Assembly: GCA_002785585.1 (NCBI GenBank)
Contig: PEUI01000128.1
Location: 9,789-31,670 of the forward strand
Source of the DNA: Lysobacterales bacterium CG02_land_8_20_14_3_00_62_12
Lineage (GTDB): Bacteria > Pseudomonadota > Gammaproteobacteria > Xanthomonadales > Ahniellaceae
Direction of reading: 5' to 3'
Length of the DNA: 21,882 nucleotides
The translations under genes and the position numbers were made by a program. Numbering within the stretch: position 1 is the first letter of the stretch; each line of letters starts with the position of its first letter. Below, one piece after another: positions 1 to 6,434 of this stretch. The notes below the pieces were generated by a model that had not been told where the DNA came from, made no database searches, and saw nothing but the letters and a program-made list of their open reading frames with translations.

Positions 1-89
1 ATCCGCAGGCCGCGGTGAAATTGGGCAGTCTGGGCCAGTGGGCCGATGCGTTGTTCGAAATGGACCGAATTGTGAGTTTTTCCGCGTGA
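1..89 (+). CDS. tusD: TusD/DsrE sulfurtransferase subunit, C-terminal fragment
   Basis: Only the last 28 codons are inside the window (frame starting at base 3, TGA at 87-89). The visible end contains LGSLGQWADAL and DRIVSF, which resembles the C-terminus of TusD (in E. coli roughly GLGALAEAS and DRVVQF, from memory). TusD carries the catalytic cysteine of the TusBCD complex, which moves persulfide sulfur from TusA to TusE during 2-thiolation of the tRNA wobble uridine. That cysteine lies upstream and cannot be seen here. The stop overlaps the GTG start of the next gene by 4 bp (GTGA), as expected for the tusDCB operon. The assignment rests on the short tail plus its neighbours. Confidence 0.75.
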   Translation, partial: PQAAVKLGSLGQWADALFEMDRIVSFSA

Positions 90-436
90 AACCGGTGCTG
101 GTCATGTTTGCCTCGGCGCCTTGGCGCGGTGGCCGCACCCGCGATGGTCTGGAGTTGGCGTTGGCCTTGCTGGCGTTCGATCATCCACTCGGCGTGTTGT
201 TTGTCGAAGATGGCGTGCAATTGCTGGTGCCTGGACAAAATCCCGGTCCCTCGGGCTTGGCCGAGGTGGTGCGTGGTTTGCATGCCTTGCCGCACCATGG
301 TGCAGCCGCGATGGTGGCGAGCGCCGCCTGTTTGCGGCGGCGCGGCATCACTGATACCGGTTTGCCGGTTGCGCGTCTGGAAACGGCGGCATTGGGCCAA
401 TTTATCAAGGGTTTTGGGCATGTCCATTGCTGCTGA
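86..436 (+). CDS. tusC: TusC/DsrF sulfur-relay subunit
   Basis: A 116-residue protein. The GTG at 86 is chosen because it overlaps the tusD stop by 4 bp and starts the conserved core directly (VKPVLVMFASAPWRGGRTRD). The N-terminal hydrophobic beta-strand, the following Gly-Arg loop, the LGVLFVEDGVQLLVPGQ segment and the later SAACLRRRGI segment are characteristic of DsrE/F-fold TusC proteins. Length is as expected for the family. TusC is a structural, non-catalytic subunit of the cytoplasmic TusBCD hexamer that carries sulfur towards tRNA thiolation by MnmA. It overlaps tusB by 17 bp, so the two are probably translationally coupled. Confidence 0.85.
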   Translation: MKPVLVMFASAPWRGGRTRDGLELALALLAFDHPLGVLFVEDGVQLLVPGQNPGPSGLAEVVRGLHALPHHGAAAMVASAACLRRRGITDTGLPVARLETAALGQFIKGFGHVHCC

Positions 437-749
437 AACCACCACCTTGCATCAACTGACTGGACATCGCGGATTTGCCCTGCCGACGACCTTGTCGGCG
501 CTGTGTCGGCCCGGTGATGCGCTGTTGCTGATGCAAGAAGCGGTATGGCTGGCATTGGCGGAAACCGCAGCCCTGTTGTTGTGGGAGGGCATCGATGGCG
601 CCGTGGCCGTGCATGTGCTTAGCCGCGATCTGGAAACCCGCGGACTGGGGGCGCGGCAGTTGCATCCGCGCATCCAGCGGATCGACGACGCGCACTGGGT
701 CGAATTGAGCGAGCGCTGCCAACGGTCAGTGACCTGGAGTGGCGGCTGA
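420..749 (+). CDS. tusB: TusB/DsrH sulfur-relay subunit
   Basis: A 109-residue protein. The ATG at 420 lies inside the end of tusC, and the TGA (747-749) overlaps the tusE start (TGATG). The motifs LHQLTGH near residue 10, PGDALLLMQEAVWLAL (31-46), VHVLSRDLETRGL, and a closing hydrophobic stretch ending VTWSGG match TusB/DsrH. A longer open frame starts at 108 but it runs through tusC and is not credible. TusB is the third subunit of TusBCD. It has one cysteine, Cys29. I cannot tell from sequence alone whether this matches the conserved cysteine of DsrH; its position close to the GD turn suggests it does not. Confidence 0.8.
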   Translation: MSIAAETTTLHQLTGHRGFALPTTLSALCRPGDALLLMQEAVWLALAETAALLLWEGIDGAVAVHVLSRDLETRGLGARQLHPRIQRIDDAHWVELSERCQRSVTWSGG

Positions 750-1093
750 TGGCGGATCGTGCCGATCAGCCGGTTGCCGATCAGCCGGTGGCGTTGGATG
801 CGCGCGGCTATCTGCTCGACGCCAGTCAGTGGCAGCCAGCGTTGGCCGAGTCATTGGCGCGTCAGGACGGCATCATGCTGACGGCTGACCACTGGGAAGT
901 GATCCATTTTCTGCGCGAGTACTTCGAACAATTCGCGTTGGCGCCGCCGATGCGGCTGTTGCTGCGTGAAATTGGCGCCCGGTTTGGCCCCGATAAAGCC
1001 TCCAGTCGCTATCTTTACCGGCTGTTTCCGGATGGGCCAGCGCGGCAGGCTTGTCGCTACGCTGGGCTGCCCAAACCGATATCGTGTATTTGA
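749..1093 (+). CDS. tusE: TusE/DsrC-family sulfur carrier with two C-terminal cysteines
   Basis: A 114-residue protein of the DsrC/TusE/gamma-sulfite-reductase family. Family signatures are HWEVIHFLREYFEQF (48-62), SRYLYRLFPDGPA (86-98) and the C-terminal arm GLPKPISCI. The penultimate Cys113 is the sulfur-accepting residue in this family. A second cysteine, Cys102, sits exactly 11 residues upstream; this spacing is that of canonical DsrC, whereas E. coli-type TusE keeps only the penultimate one. The start ATG overlaps the tusB stop. TusE accepts persulfide from TusBCD and hands it to MnmA for tRNA wobble thiolation; two-cysteine DsrC can form a trisulfide in sulfur metabolism. The N-terminus has a duplicated ADQPV pentapeptide. 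Confidence 0.88.
   Translation: MADRADQPVADQPVALDARGYLLDASQWQPALAESLARQDGIMLTADHWEVIHFLREYFEQFALAPPMRLLLREIGARFGPDKASSRYLYRLFPDGPARQACRYAGLPKPISCI
761..790 (+). repeat. 15-bp tandem duplication in the tusE N-terminus
   Basis: GCCGATCAGCCGGTT (761-775) is followed directly by GCCGATCAGCCGGTG (776-790), identical at 14 of 15 positions. It encodes ADQPV twice in the variable N-terminal tail of TusE, before the folded domain, so it is probably a neutral in-frame slippage duplication. Confidence 0.85.
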
Positions 1094-1128
1094 AAAACCC
1101 CACTTGCTATTGACGACGAGGAACCGCG

Positions 1129-1383
1129 ATGAATGAAGTTGTGATGTACACCACCGCCATCTGTCCGTATTGCACCGCCGCCAAGGCTTTTTTGGCGCGC
1201 AAGCAGCTCGCTGTCAGCGAGCTCCGGGTGGACACAGACCCGGCGCTTCGCGACGAGATGATCGCGAAGACCCATCGGCGCACGGTGCCGCAGATTTTCA
1301 TCAACGGCCATCATGTGGGTGGTTATGACGATCTGGTGGCGCTCGATCGCAGTGGTGGCGTGGAGGCTTTGCTCAAGGCTTGA
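1129..1383 (+). CDS. grxC: Glutaredoxin 3
   Basis: An 84-residue dithiol glutaredoxin with the active site CPYC at residues 12-15, the cis-proline loop TVPQIFI (52-58) and the GGYDDL glutathione-binding region after the last strand. The length matches bacterial Grx3. It reduces disulfides and mixed disulfides in the cytoplasm using glutathione. GAGGAA lies 6-11 bp upstream of the ATG. It follows tusE by 35 bp on the same strand, so it may be co-transcribed with the sulfur-relay genes, which fits a shared thiol/persulfide chemistry, although grxC is a general housekeeping gene. Confidence 0.95.
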   Translation: MNEVVMYTTAICPYCTAAKAFLARKQLAVSELRVDTDPALRDEMIAKTHRRTVPQIFINGHHVGGYDDLVALDRSGGVEALLKA

Positions 1384-1461
1384 AACCCACCAGGCGCGCT
1401 ACCGCAGCCGCCGGATGCGGCCGGTTGCGATGCCTGCCCAGAATCTTCAAGGAGATAGTGA

Positions 1462-1821
1462 ATGACCCACTCGACCCAGCCGTTCGCTGAGTTTCGTAGC
1501 CGGATGAACGAACGCATCCTGGCCGAAGACAACCAGGTGGTGCGGCGATTTTTCGCCTTGGATACGCAAACCTACAAACCTGGCGTACTCGACCAGAAAA
1601 CCAAGGAAATGCTTGGACTGGTGGCCTCGATGGTGCTGCGTTGTGACGACTGCATCAGCTACCACGTCCAGCAGTGCCATCAAGTCGGCGTCAGCCGCGA
1701 AGCATTTTTCGAGGTGTTCAGCGTCGGTCTGGTGGTGGGCGGATCGATCGTGATTCCGCATCTGCGGCGCGCGGTGGATTTTCTCGATCAGCTTGAGTCT
1801 CAGCAATCGTCGGCGAGTTGA
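1462..1821 (+). CDS. Carboxymuconolactone decarboxylase family protein (AhpD-like)
   Basis: A 119-residue protein with the CMD/AhpD signature: Glu49, CDDC at 61-64 and His68 (pattern E...CxxCxxxH) in the helical core, followed by a hydrophobic helix (FFEVFSVGLVVGGSIVIPHL). This CxxC/His set acts in peroxidase or disulfide redox chemistry in AhpD; the substrate here is unknown. A strong ribosome site (AAGGAGATAG) precedes the ATG. It lies 78 bp downstream of grxC, so a redox role is plausible by context. The name carboxymuconolactone decarboxylase denotes the fold only; there is no catechol-pathway neighbour. Confidence 0.85.
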   Translation: MTHSTQPFAEFRSRMNERILAEDNQVVRRFFALDTQTYKPGVLDQKTKEMLGLVASMVLRCDDCISYHVQQCHQVGVSREAFFEVFSVGLVVGGSIVIPHLRRAVDFLDQLESQQSSAS

Positions 1822-1868
1822 GTCTGCGGGTGGGCTGGCGGCGCCCGAAAGGGGTGGCGGTGAGCACC

Positions 1869-1898
1869 GATGGAACCGGCCGTTCGGCCGGTTCCATC
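1869..1898. terminator. Perfect 13-bp hairpin between convergent genes
   Basis: GATGGAACCGGCC (1869-1881) and GGCCGGTTCCATC (1886-1898) form a perfect 13-bp stem with the loop GTTC. It lies between the plus-strand CMD gene (ends 1821) and the minus-strand metallopeptidase gene (ends 1917), so it could stop transcription from both sides. Neither strand has a T-run after the stem, so intrinsic termination is uncertain; it may instead be a 3'-end stabiliser. Confidence 0.6.
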
Positions 1899-1916
1899 AA
1901 CGCCAGCAAGGTGCCA

Positions 1917-4900
1917 TTAGCGTGGGTGCTGGTCGGCCACCGGAATCGATAACAACAGCAGCGGTGAGTTGGTCCGCGCAAAGTTGCCGGCCTCGGGTCC
2001 TGGCCACGACGCCGAATATGACAGTGTGCTGCCCGGGCTACCGGCCAAGGCCAGCGCGTAGCCGATGCTGCCGATCGTGGTGTCGCGACCCTCGGGGAAA
2101 GAAGGTGGTATGGCACAGCTTCGGCAATAGCCGCTGCGACTGAGCAACGGCAGGGTCGCGCCGGATTGCAGATCGCCGGTGGCGGAAATCGCCCAGCGTG
2201 GCTTGCCCTGGCCGTCGTAGTAATAAAGGATTCCGAACAGGCCACCGTTGTCGGCGCTGGCGCCGGGGATGGATCCCAGTGAGGTGCCCCAGCCGCTGTC
2301 CTGGCTGCCGGCGTACCAAGTGCCGGTACGGTCGTTACTCGGGCGGATTGAGCGTGGTACCAGTTCCTGCATGCACCATTGCTGGTTGCGATCCCCCCCC
2401 AGGGTGAAGGTCATTACCGCCAGCGCGCCGTCAAATGCCTGGGCGTTGGCGCAGGCCGGGGCGTTTTTGGCTTGTACGAAATCGAGCCGCACCTGGCCAT
2501 CGAAACCGGGATCGATTTGCGCCCGTGGCGTGCGGTTGTTGTCGTAGGTATAGCGCTGCAGGCTGTGGCCAAAGCGATCCGGCTCGGGCACAAAACTGCC
2601 GTCGACGAAGCGTCCGGCTGCCAGAAACCACTCGGGATTGTTGCCGCTGTCGTAGCTGTAAAACAGCAGAATGTAGACATCACTGTCTGCCGTTGCCGGC
2701 GAAAACTCGATGCCGTGACCGGTGTGCTGCGGGTCGTAGTAAAACCCGCCCGGTGGCCGTGGATCCGGCGGCAACGGGCTCGCCAGGTTGCTCCAGCCGA
2801 TGCCGTCGAGGATGGCGCGGCCCAGCCGCATGTCGCGCTGCGGCCCGGTGATGCTCGGCTTCATCATTTCCTGCGGATGATGAGAGGGCTCGAAATGCGA
2901 CAAGGTGGAGCCGCCTTCGACCGTCAGCGGAGCGTACAGTCGTGGCAGGCTATCTGGCACCGGCAAGCTATTGCTTGGGTTAAAACTGGAGGTGATCGCG
3001 GACACGCCGCTCCAACGCAGATTGATGTTGGAGGTGATCGCCTGAACCCGTCCGGCATCACTCAATAGATTGAACGGGCGCACGGCGCCGTTGTCGATCC
3101 AGGTGACATTGGCCGAATAAATGTCGTCATAACCATTGAACTCGGATCCGGCGGGCCCATCCGAACCATCGATGTCGACAAAACTGACAAAGCCGAGCCC
3201 GTGGGTGATCTCATGCATCGCCACGGTCAGGAAGTCCACGTCCTGATTGCCTGCGGGGGGGGCATTGAAGCCGTAATAAAAGCTTCTGCTACCCAGCGCC
3301 GCGGCGCTATCGACCTGGTTGTTGAAAGTGGCACGAAGGTCTGCCGTGGCGCAGGAGAGAAAACCCATCCGGCACAGCGAAGTACCGGCCAGGCGCGCTG
3401 CCGGGGTGCCGGCATACCAGGTGTATTTCTGCGCCAGGAACGCAAACTCATTGGGCGATTCGCCACCGGGGAAGACATCTGGTAGATCGTCATCGCGGAA
3501 GGCAAAGCGGGGTCCGGCCTGGGCCAGGGTGATGCTGTTGCCGGTGCCAAGATTGTCCCAGCAGGCGTCGATGATGACTGGAACCGGGCTCTGCAATTGC
3601 GTGGCCAACAGTTCGGCAGCCCTGAGCATGGCATTGCGGCGCTGTGCGCCACGGGTCGTGCCGGGATTGCCGCCGCTGGCGCTGACGATGGCAGGGTCGT
3701 TCCATTCCGTGGTGCTGCAGGGACTGTCAGCGCTGCCGGTGGCGTTGAAATTGACCGAAAACGCGGCTGCCGGGGCGACAGTTTGCAATCGCGTTGCGAG
3801 CAGGCTGCTGGCAGCATCGACCGTGCCGTAATTGATTGCCAGCAGGTACCAGCGTCCGGCACGCAATGGCTGGACACTGGACTTGCTGACCACCAGCCAT
3901 TCGTCATTGGTGCTGCTGATCGAGCGGTATTGCCCGAGCTCGTTGATGTAGTTGGGCGTGAGCGCACGGCCATCGCCGAAGGTATCCGGGAACGGTGTGC
4001 CATAACGCAGGTACAAATCGACATCGGCGGTGGCCGTGGTGCTGTCCAGATCAATGCGCAATGTCTGATCGCTTTCACTGACATCGACGTAAAAAGAACT
4101 GGTGTAAGCGCCGGCCGGAATACTGAAACTTTGCGCCACGCCGGATTGCAGACCGATGCTGGTCGGCGCGTTGACGCGCCAACCGATGTCCTTGAATAGC
4201 GCGAGGGTGAGATCGGTGTCGCTGAACAAGTTGCTGCTGATCGCAGGCTCCATCAGCAGGTTGGGAAAGGCGTCCACACTCCAATGCGATACCGATGAAC
4301 CGGGCTCCTCTGGATTGGGGGCGTACATGCGGACATAGCTGGTGCCGCCGCTGATTTGAGTGCCAGCGAGCTGCGCGCCGAAACCCAAAGTGGCATTGAC
4401 GATGGTGGGTATGGCCAGTTGCGCCCGCAGCGCGTTGCCATCGGCCTGGCTGATGCCATAAGAAGCAATCGTCACGCTGGCATCTTCGCCGCCCATGCCG
4501 GGCATGCCAGTGGCGACGTTGTTGTCGATGATGGCGGCAATCGCTCCGGCATCCTGTGCATTCTTCACTTTGACGGTGAAATTGCAGTTGCCGCGCAGCA
4601 GCAACGCGATCTTGCCGCTGACATTGCTGGTCAAAGGTTCACAGCCATCCAGCAGGCTGACACCGCTTGCATCGGTTGCGGCCAGTACCTCACCAGAAAT
4701 CCCGGGCGGCGTCACTGCGGGTCCAAAAATGGCCGTGGAAACGGTTTTTTCGCCGGTGATGGCGGCTGGCGCAGTGACGACCAGCGCCGGTGCCAGCGAG
4801 ACGAAGTTGGTCTTGTCGGCGGTCACGTTCGGGCCCTTCCAGATCAGGTTGGGATCGCTGATCGCGGAGGCGCGGCGTGCGGCGTTGGAAGCCATGTTGA

Positions 4901-5567
4901 TCCAGGTGGTACCGGTGACGGCGTCGGCCAGAAAGGTGTCCCAGATCGACGGTGTGCCGCCACTGAAAGCACCGCTATCACTATCGGTAAAAGTCTGGAA
5001 ACCGAGACCATGGGCAAGCTCGTGGAGCACCACCGGCATCAGCGGGATACGTCCTGTTGGCGCGGCATCCGAAGCCAAGGTGGCGTAATACCAACCGGCG
5101 GTGCCGTCCAGGCAGGTGCCGTTATCGATAGCGACGTTGAACTGCGCGTCGATGTCGTTGCTGCCGCCGTTGAGGTCGCTACCGGCTAGTGAACTGGCTA
5201 ATGCGGAGTTGTACCAGACGTTGGCTACCGGCGCATTGGCAAAATTGGCATGGACGGTGAGCGCGCCGGCCGAACCGAGCACAGCGGTGGTGCCGGAACA
5301 ACTCAAAGCATCGAAGGAAACCTGGACGCGAATCTCGATCGCGCTAAGCAAGCGCGTACCCCATTGATTGGCGGCTGTTTGGAGAACATGCAGGCGCTGA
5401 GCGCCCAGCGTGGTAAATGGATTGCTCGGCAAAGCCGGGACCACCGTGGGATCGTTAAAGCCTTCGCCGGGGCCATTGGTGTTGATCACGGTGATGGTGG
5501 CGGCCGCCGCCAATGGCGAGAATAGACAGGCGAAAACGCTGAGGAAAATAGGTCGCAGAAATTTCAT
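1917..5567 (-). CDS. Large secreted metallopeptidase: two tandem M8-like zinc domains, inserted PA domain, PPC domain, C-terminal repeats
   Basis: 1216 residues with a Sec signal peptide (about 1-22, cleavage after AAA). Domain 1 (24-465) has HELAH at 182-186, SHW with His428 and a Met-turn-like LLMEP (Met439); a PA domain (about 255-410, core GKIALLLRGNCNF at 318-330) is inserted between them. A PPC-like domain covers about 468-590. Domain 2 (603-926) repeats the fold: HEITH at 785-789, SHF with His891, MMKP at 901-904. Both halves share NDP...TT.GAQR near their starts, so this is an internal duplication. The HExxHGLGF...SH...M pattern resembles leishmanolysin (family M8), in which the third zinc His lies far downstream. 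The tail (941-1130) has two Gly/Trp-rich repeats. AAGGAA precedes the ATG. Probably an extracellular protease; substrate unknown. The gene contains two 8-bp homopolymers. Confidence 0.8.
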   Translation of the reverse strand: MKFLRPIFLSVFACLFSPLAAAATITVINTNGPGEGFNDPTVVPALPSNPFTTLGAQRLHVLQTAANQWGTRLLSAIEIRVQVSFDALSCSGTTAVLGSAGALTVHANFANAPVANVWYNSALASSLAGSDLNGGSNDIDAQFNVAIDNGTCLDGTAGWYYATLASDAAPTGRIPLMPVVLHELAHGLGFQTFTDSDSGAFSGGTPSIWDTFLADAVTGTTWINMASNAARRASAISDPNLIWKGPNVTADKTNFVSLAPALVVTAPAAITGEKTVSTAIFGPAVTPPGISGEVLAATDASGVSLLDGCEPLTSNVSGKIALLLRGNCNFTVKVKNAQDAGAIAAIIDNNVATGMPGMGGEDASVTIASYGISQADGNALRAQLAIPTIVNATLGFGAQLAGTQISGGTSYVRMYAPNPEEPGSSVSHWSVDAFPNLLMEPAISSNLFSDTDLTLALFKDIGWRVNAPTSIGLQSGVAQSFSIPAGAYTSSFYVDVSESDQTLRIDLDSTTATADVDLYLRYGTPFPDTFGDGRALTPNYINELGQYRSISSTNDEWLVVSKSSVQPLRAGRWYLLAINYGTVDAASSLLATRLQTVAPAAAFSVNFNATGSADSPCSTTEWNDPAIVSASGGNPGTTRGAQRRNAMLRAAELLATQLQSPVPVIIDACWDNLGTGNSITLAQAGPRFAFRDDDLPDVFPGGESPNEFAFLAQKYTWYAGTPAARLAGTSLCRMGFLSCATADLRATFNNQVDSAAALGSRSFYYGFNAPPAGNQDVDFLTVAMHEITHGLGFVSFVDIDGSDGPAGSEFNGYDDIYSANVTWIDNGAVRPFNLLSDAGRVQAITSNINLRWSGVSAITSSFNPSNSLPVPDSLPRLYAPLTVEGGSTLSHFEPSHHPQEMMKPSITGPQRDMRLGRAILDGIGWSNLASPLPPDPRPPGGFYYDPQHTGHGIEFSPATADSDVYILLFYSYDSGNNPEWFLAAGRFVDGSFVPEPDRFGHSLQRYTYDNNRTPRAQIDPGFDGQVRLDFVQAKNAPACANAQAFDGALAVMTFTLGGDRNQQWCMQELVPRSIRPSNDRTGTWYAGSQDSGWGTSLGSIPGASADNGGLFGILYYYDGQGKPRWAISATGDLQSGATLPLLSRSGYCRSCAIPPSFPEGRDTTIGSIGYALALAGSPGSTLSYSASWPGPEAGNFARTNSPLLLLSIPVADQHPR
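2393..2400. repeat. Homopolymer of 8 C (G8 on the coding strand) in the metallopeptidase gene
   Basis: Eight consecutive C on the plus strand. On the coding strand they span the TLGGD codons near residue 1057, between the two C-terminal repeats. A one-base change would shift the frame and replace the last repeat. Confidence 0.95.
3255..3262. repeat. Homopolymer of 8 G (C8 on the coding strand) in the metallopeptidase gene
   Basis: Eight consecutive G on the plus strand. On the coding strand they span NAPPA codons at residues 768-772, just ahead of the second zinc motif HEITH at 785-789. A one-base slip would remove the second catalytic motif and everything after it. Confidence 0.95.
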
Positions 5568-5578
5568 TGGCGCGTTCC

Positions 5579-6019
5579 TTAGCGTTCTTCGGGGCTGGTG
5601 ACAGGCTGGCGATCAACGGTGCTGGTGGCTGGCTCATGGCGATGCGTGCCGAGGGTCAAATGATCGGCATCGTTGCAGTAGGTGCTCAGACTGCCATCCG
5701 ACTGTTTGGCGACGACGGTGGCCTGCTGAAAGCGCCCTTGCAAATCCATCATCGTCGAACCATCGGGCATCTGCACGACACGCAGATCGCTGGAATCCTG
5801 GCTGAAGGCGGGGTCAACGGTGGTGGCTTGCCGCTTTTGCTCAGCGGTCACCGGTTGCGATACCAGTTTGCCAGTGGCTGGATCAACGTAGGCCCGCATA
5901 CCCGCTTGCGCGGTCGCGGCGCCCGACTGAGTATCGGCATGGACGTCATCGGCCAGCACGATGGGTGACGGTCCGATCATCATCAGGGCAAAAAATAACG
6001 AATTGGCGTGGTTTTGCAT
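5579..6019 (-). CDS. Small secreted Cys/His protein, possibly of the post-PEP-CTERM-1 domain type
   Basis: 146 residues. The ATG at 6019 is preferred over the upstream in-frame ATG at 6145 because it starts a signal peptide (SLFFALMMIGPSPIVLA, about 7-23), has GGAG about 9 bp upstream, and avoids overlapping the neighbouring gene. The mature part has YVDPATGKL (44-52), a TAEQKRQA helix, MPDGSTMMDLQGRFQQATVV, then DGSLSTYC with Cys115 and a His-rich end (His120, 126, 128). From memory this layout resembles the uncharacterised post-PEP-CTERM-1 domain family; that is not verified. It ends 11 bp before the metallopeptidase start, so the two are almost certainly co-transcribed. Function unknown; by context a substrate, folding helper, inhibitor or metal-binding partner of the peptidase. 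Confidence 0.65.
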   Translation of the reverse strand: MQNHANSLFFALMMIGPSPIVLADDVHADTQSGAATAQAGMRAYVDPATGKLVSQPVTAEQKRQATTVDPAFSQDSSDLRVVQMPDGSTMMDLQGRFQQATVVAKQSDGSLSTYCNDADHLTLGTHRHEPATSTVDRQPVTSPEER

Positions 6020-6084
6020 CGATCTGCTCCGTGTTGAGCGCGTTAGCGGTGATTGAATTTCGCCGGGGTGCAAGGAGCGCGAGA

Positions 6085-6345
6085 TCATTGCTTTTGCTCC
6101 AAACGCGACGGCCGATCGATGGCGTGATCGTGTTCGGTTCGGCATTGGGTGATGACCTTGCCATCGGCATGGAGCGTGGCGGTCAGCACGGTTTTGACCG
6201 GCGCGGCGACCGGGCTGGCGGCGAGCGGTTTGGTCATCGGCGCCGCTGGGTTGCTGCTCAGCTGGTGAAACTTGGGCAATTCACTGGCCGAGCTGCTGGC
6301 AGTGGCCAATACGGCGATCAGTGCGAACGGGAAGGTGGCGCGCAT
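6085..6345 (-). CDS. Small secreted protein, paralogous C-terminal module to its downstream neighbour
   Basis: 86 residues. The ATG at 6345 is chosen because it opens a typical signal peptide (MRATFPFALIAVLATASSSA, cleavage near 20-21), with AGGA about 10 bp upstream; the longer in-frame extension to 6501 runs into thiD. The mature part is short and Pro/Ala-rich, then ends in DGKVITQC with Cys68, His72 and His74. This end aligns by eye with DGSLSTYC plus His in the next gene (5579-6019), which suggests a shared module. It lies 65 bp upstream of that gene and 89 bp downstream of thiD, all on the minus strand. No known function is recognised. Confidence 0.6.
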   Translation of the reverse strand: MRATFPFALIAVLATASSSASELPKFHQLSSNPAAPMTKPLAASPVAAPVKTVLTATLHADGKVITQCRTEHDHAIDRPSRLEQKQ

Positions 6346-6434
6346 CGTAAACAATCCTGGCGGATGGGGGTGGACAATGTACCGATATTTTTCGATGCCT
6401 GCTTGGTTTGCGGGGTCGGTGCAAGCGGTGCGCT

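Noticed and set aside
4356..5189. 277-codon plus-strand frame, and similar ones at 2379-3068 and 3597-4199
   Set aside because: All lie antisense to the metallopeptidase gene, which has a signal peptide and conserved motifs; no motif is seen in the shadows.
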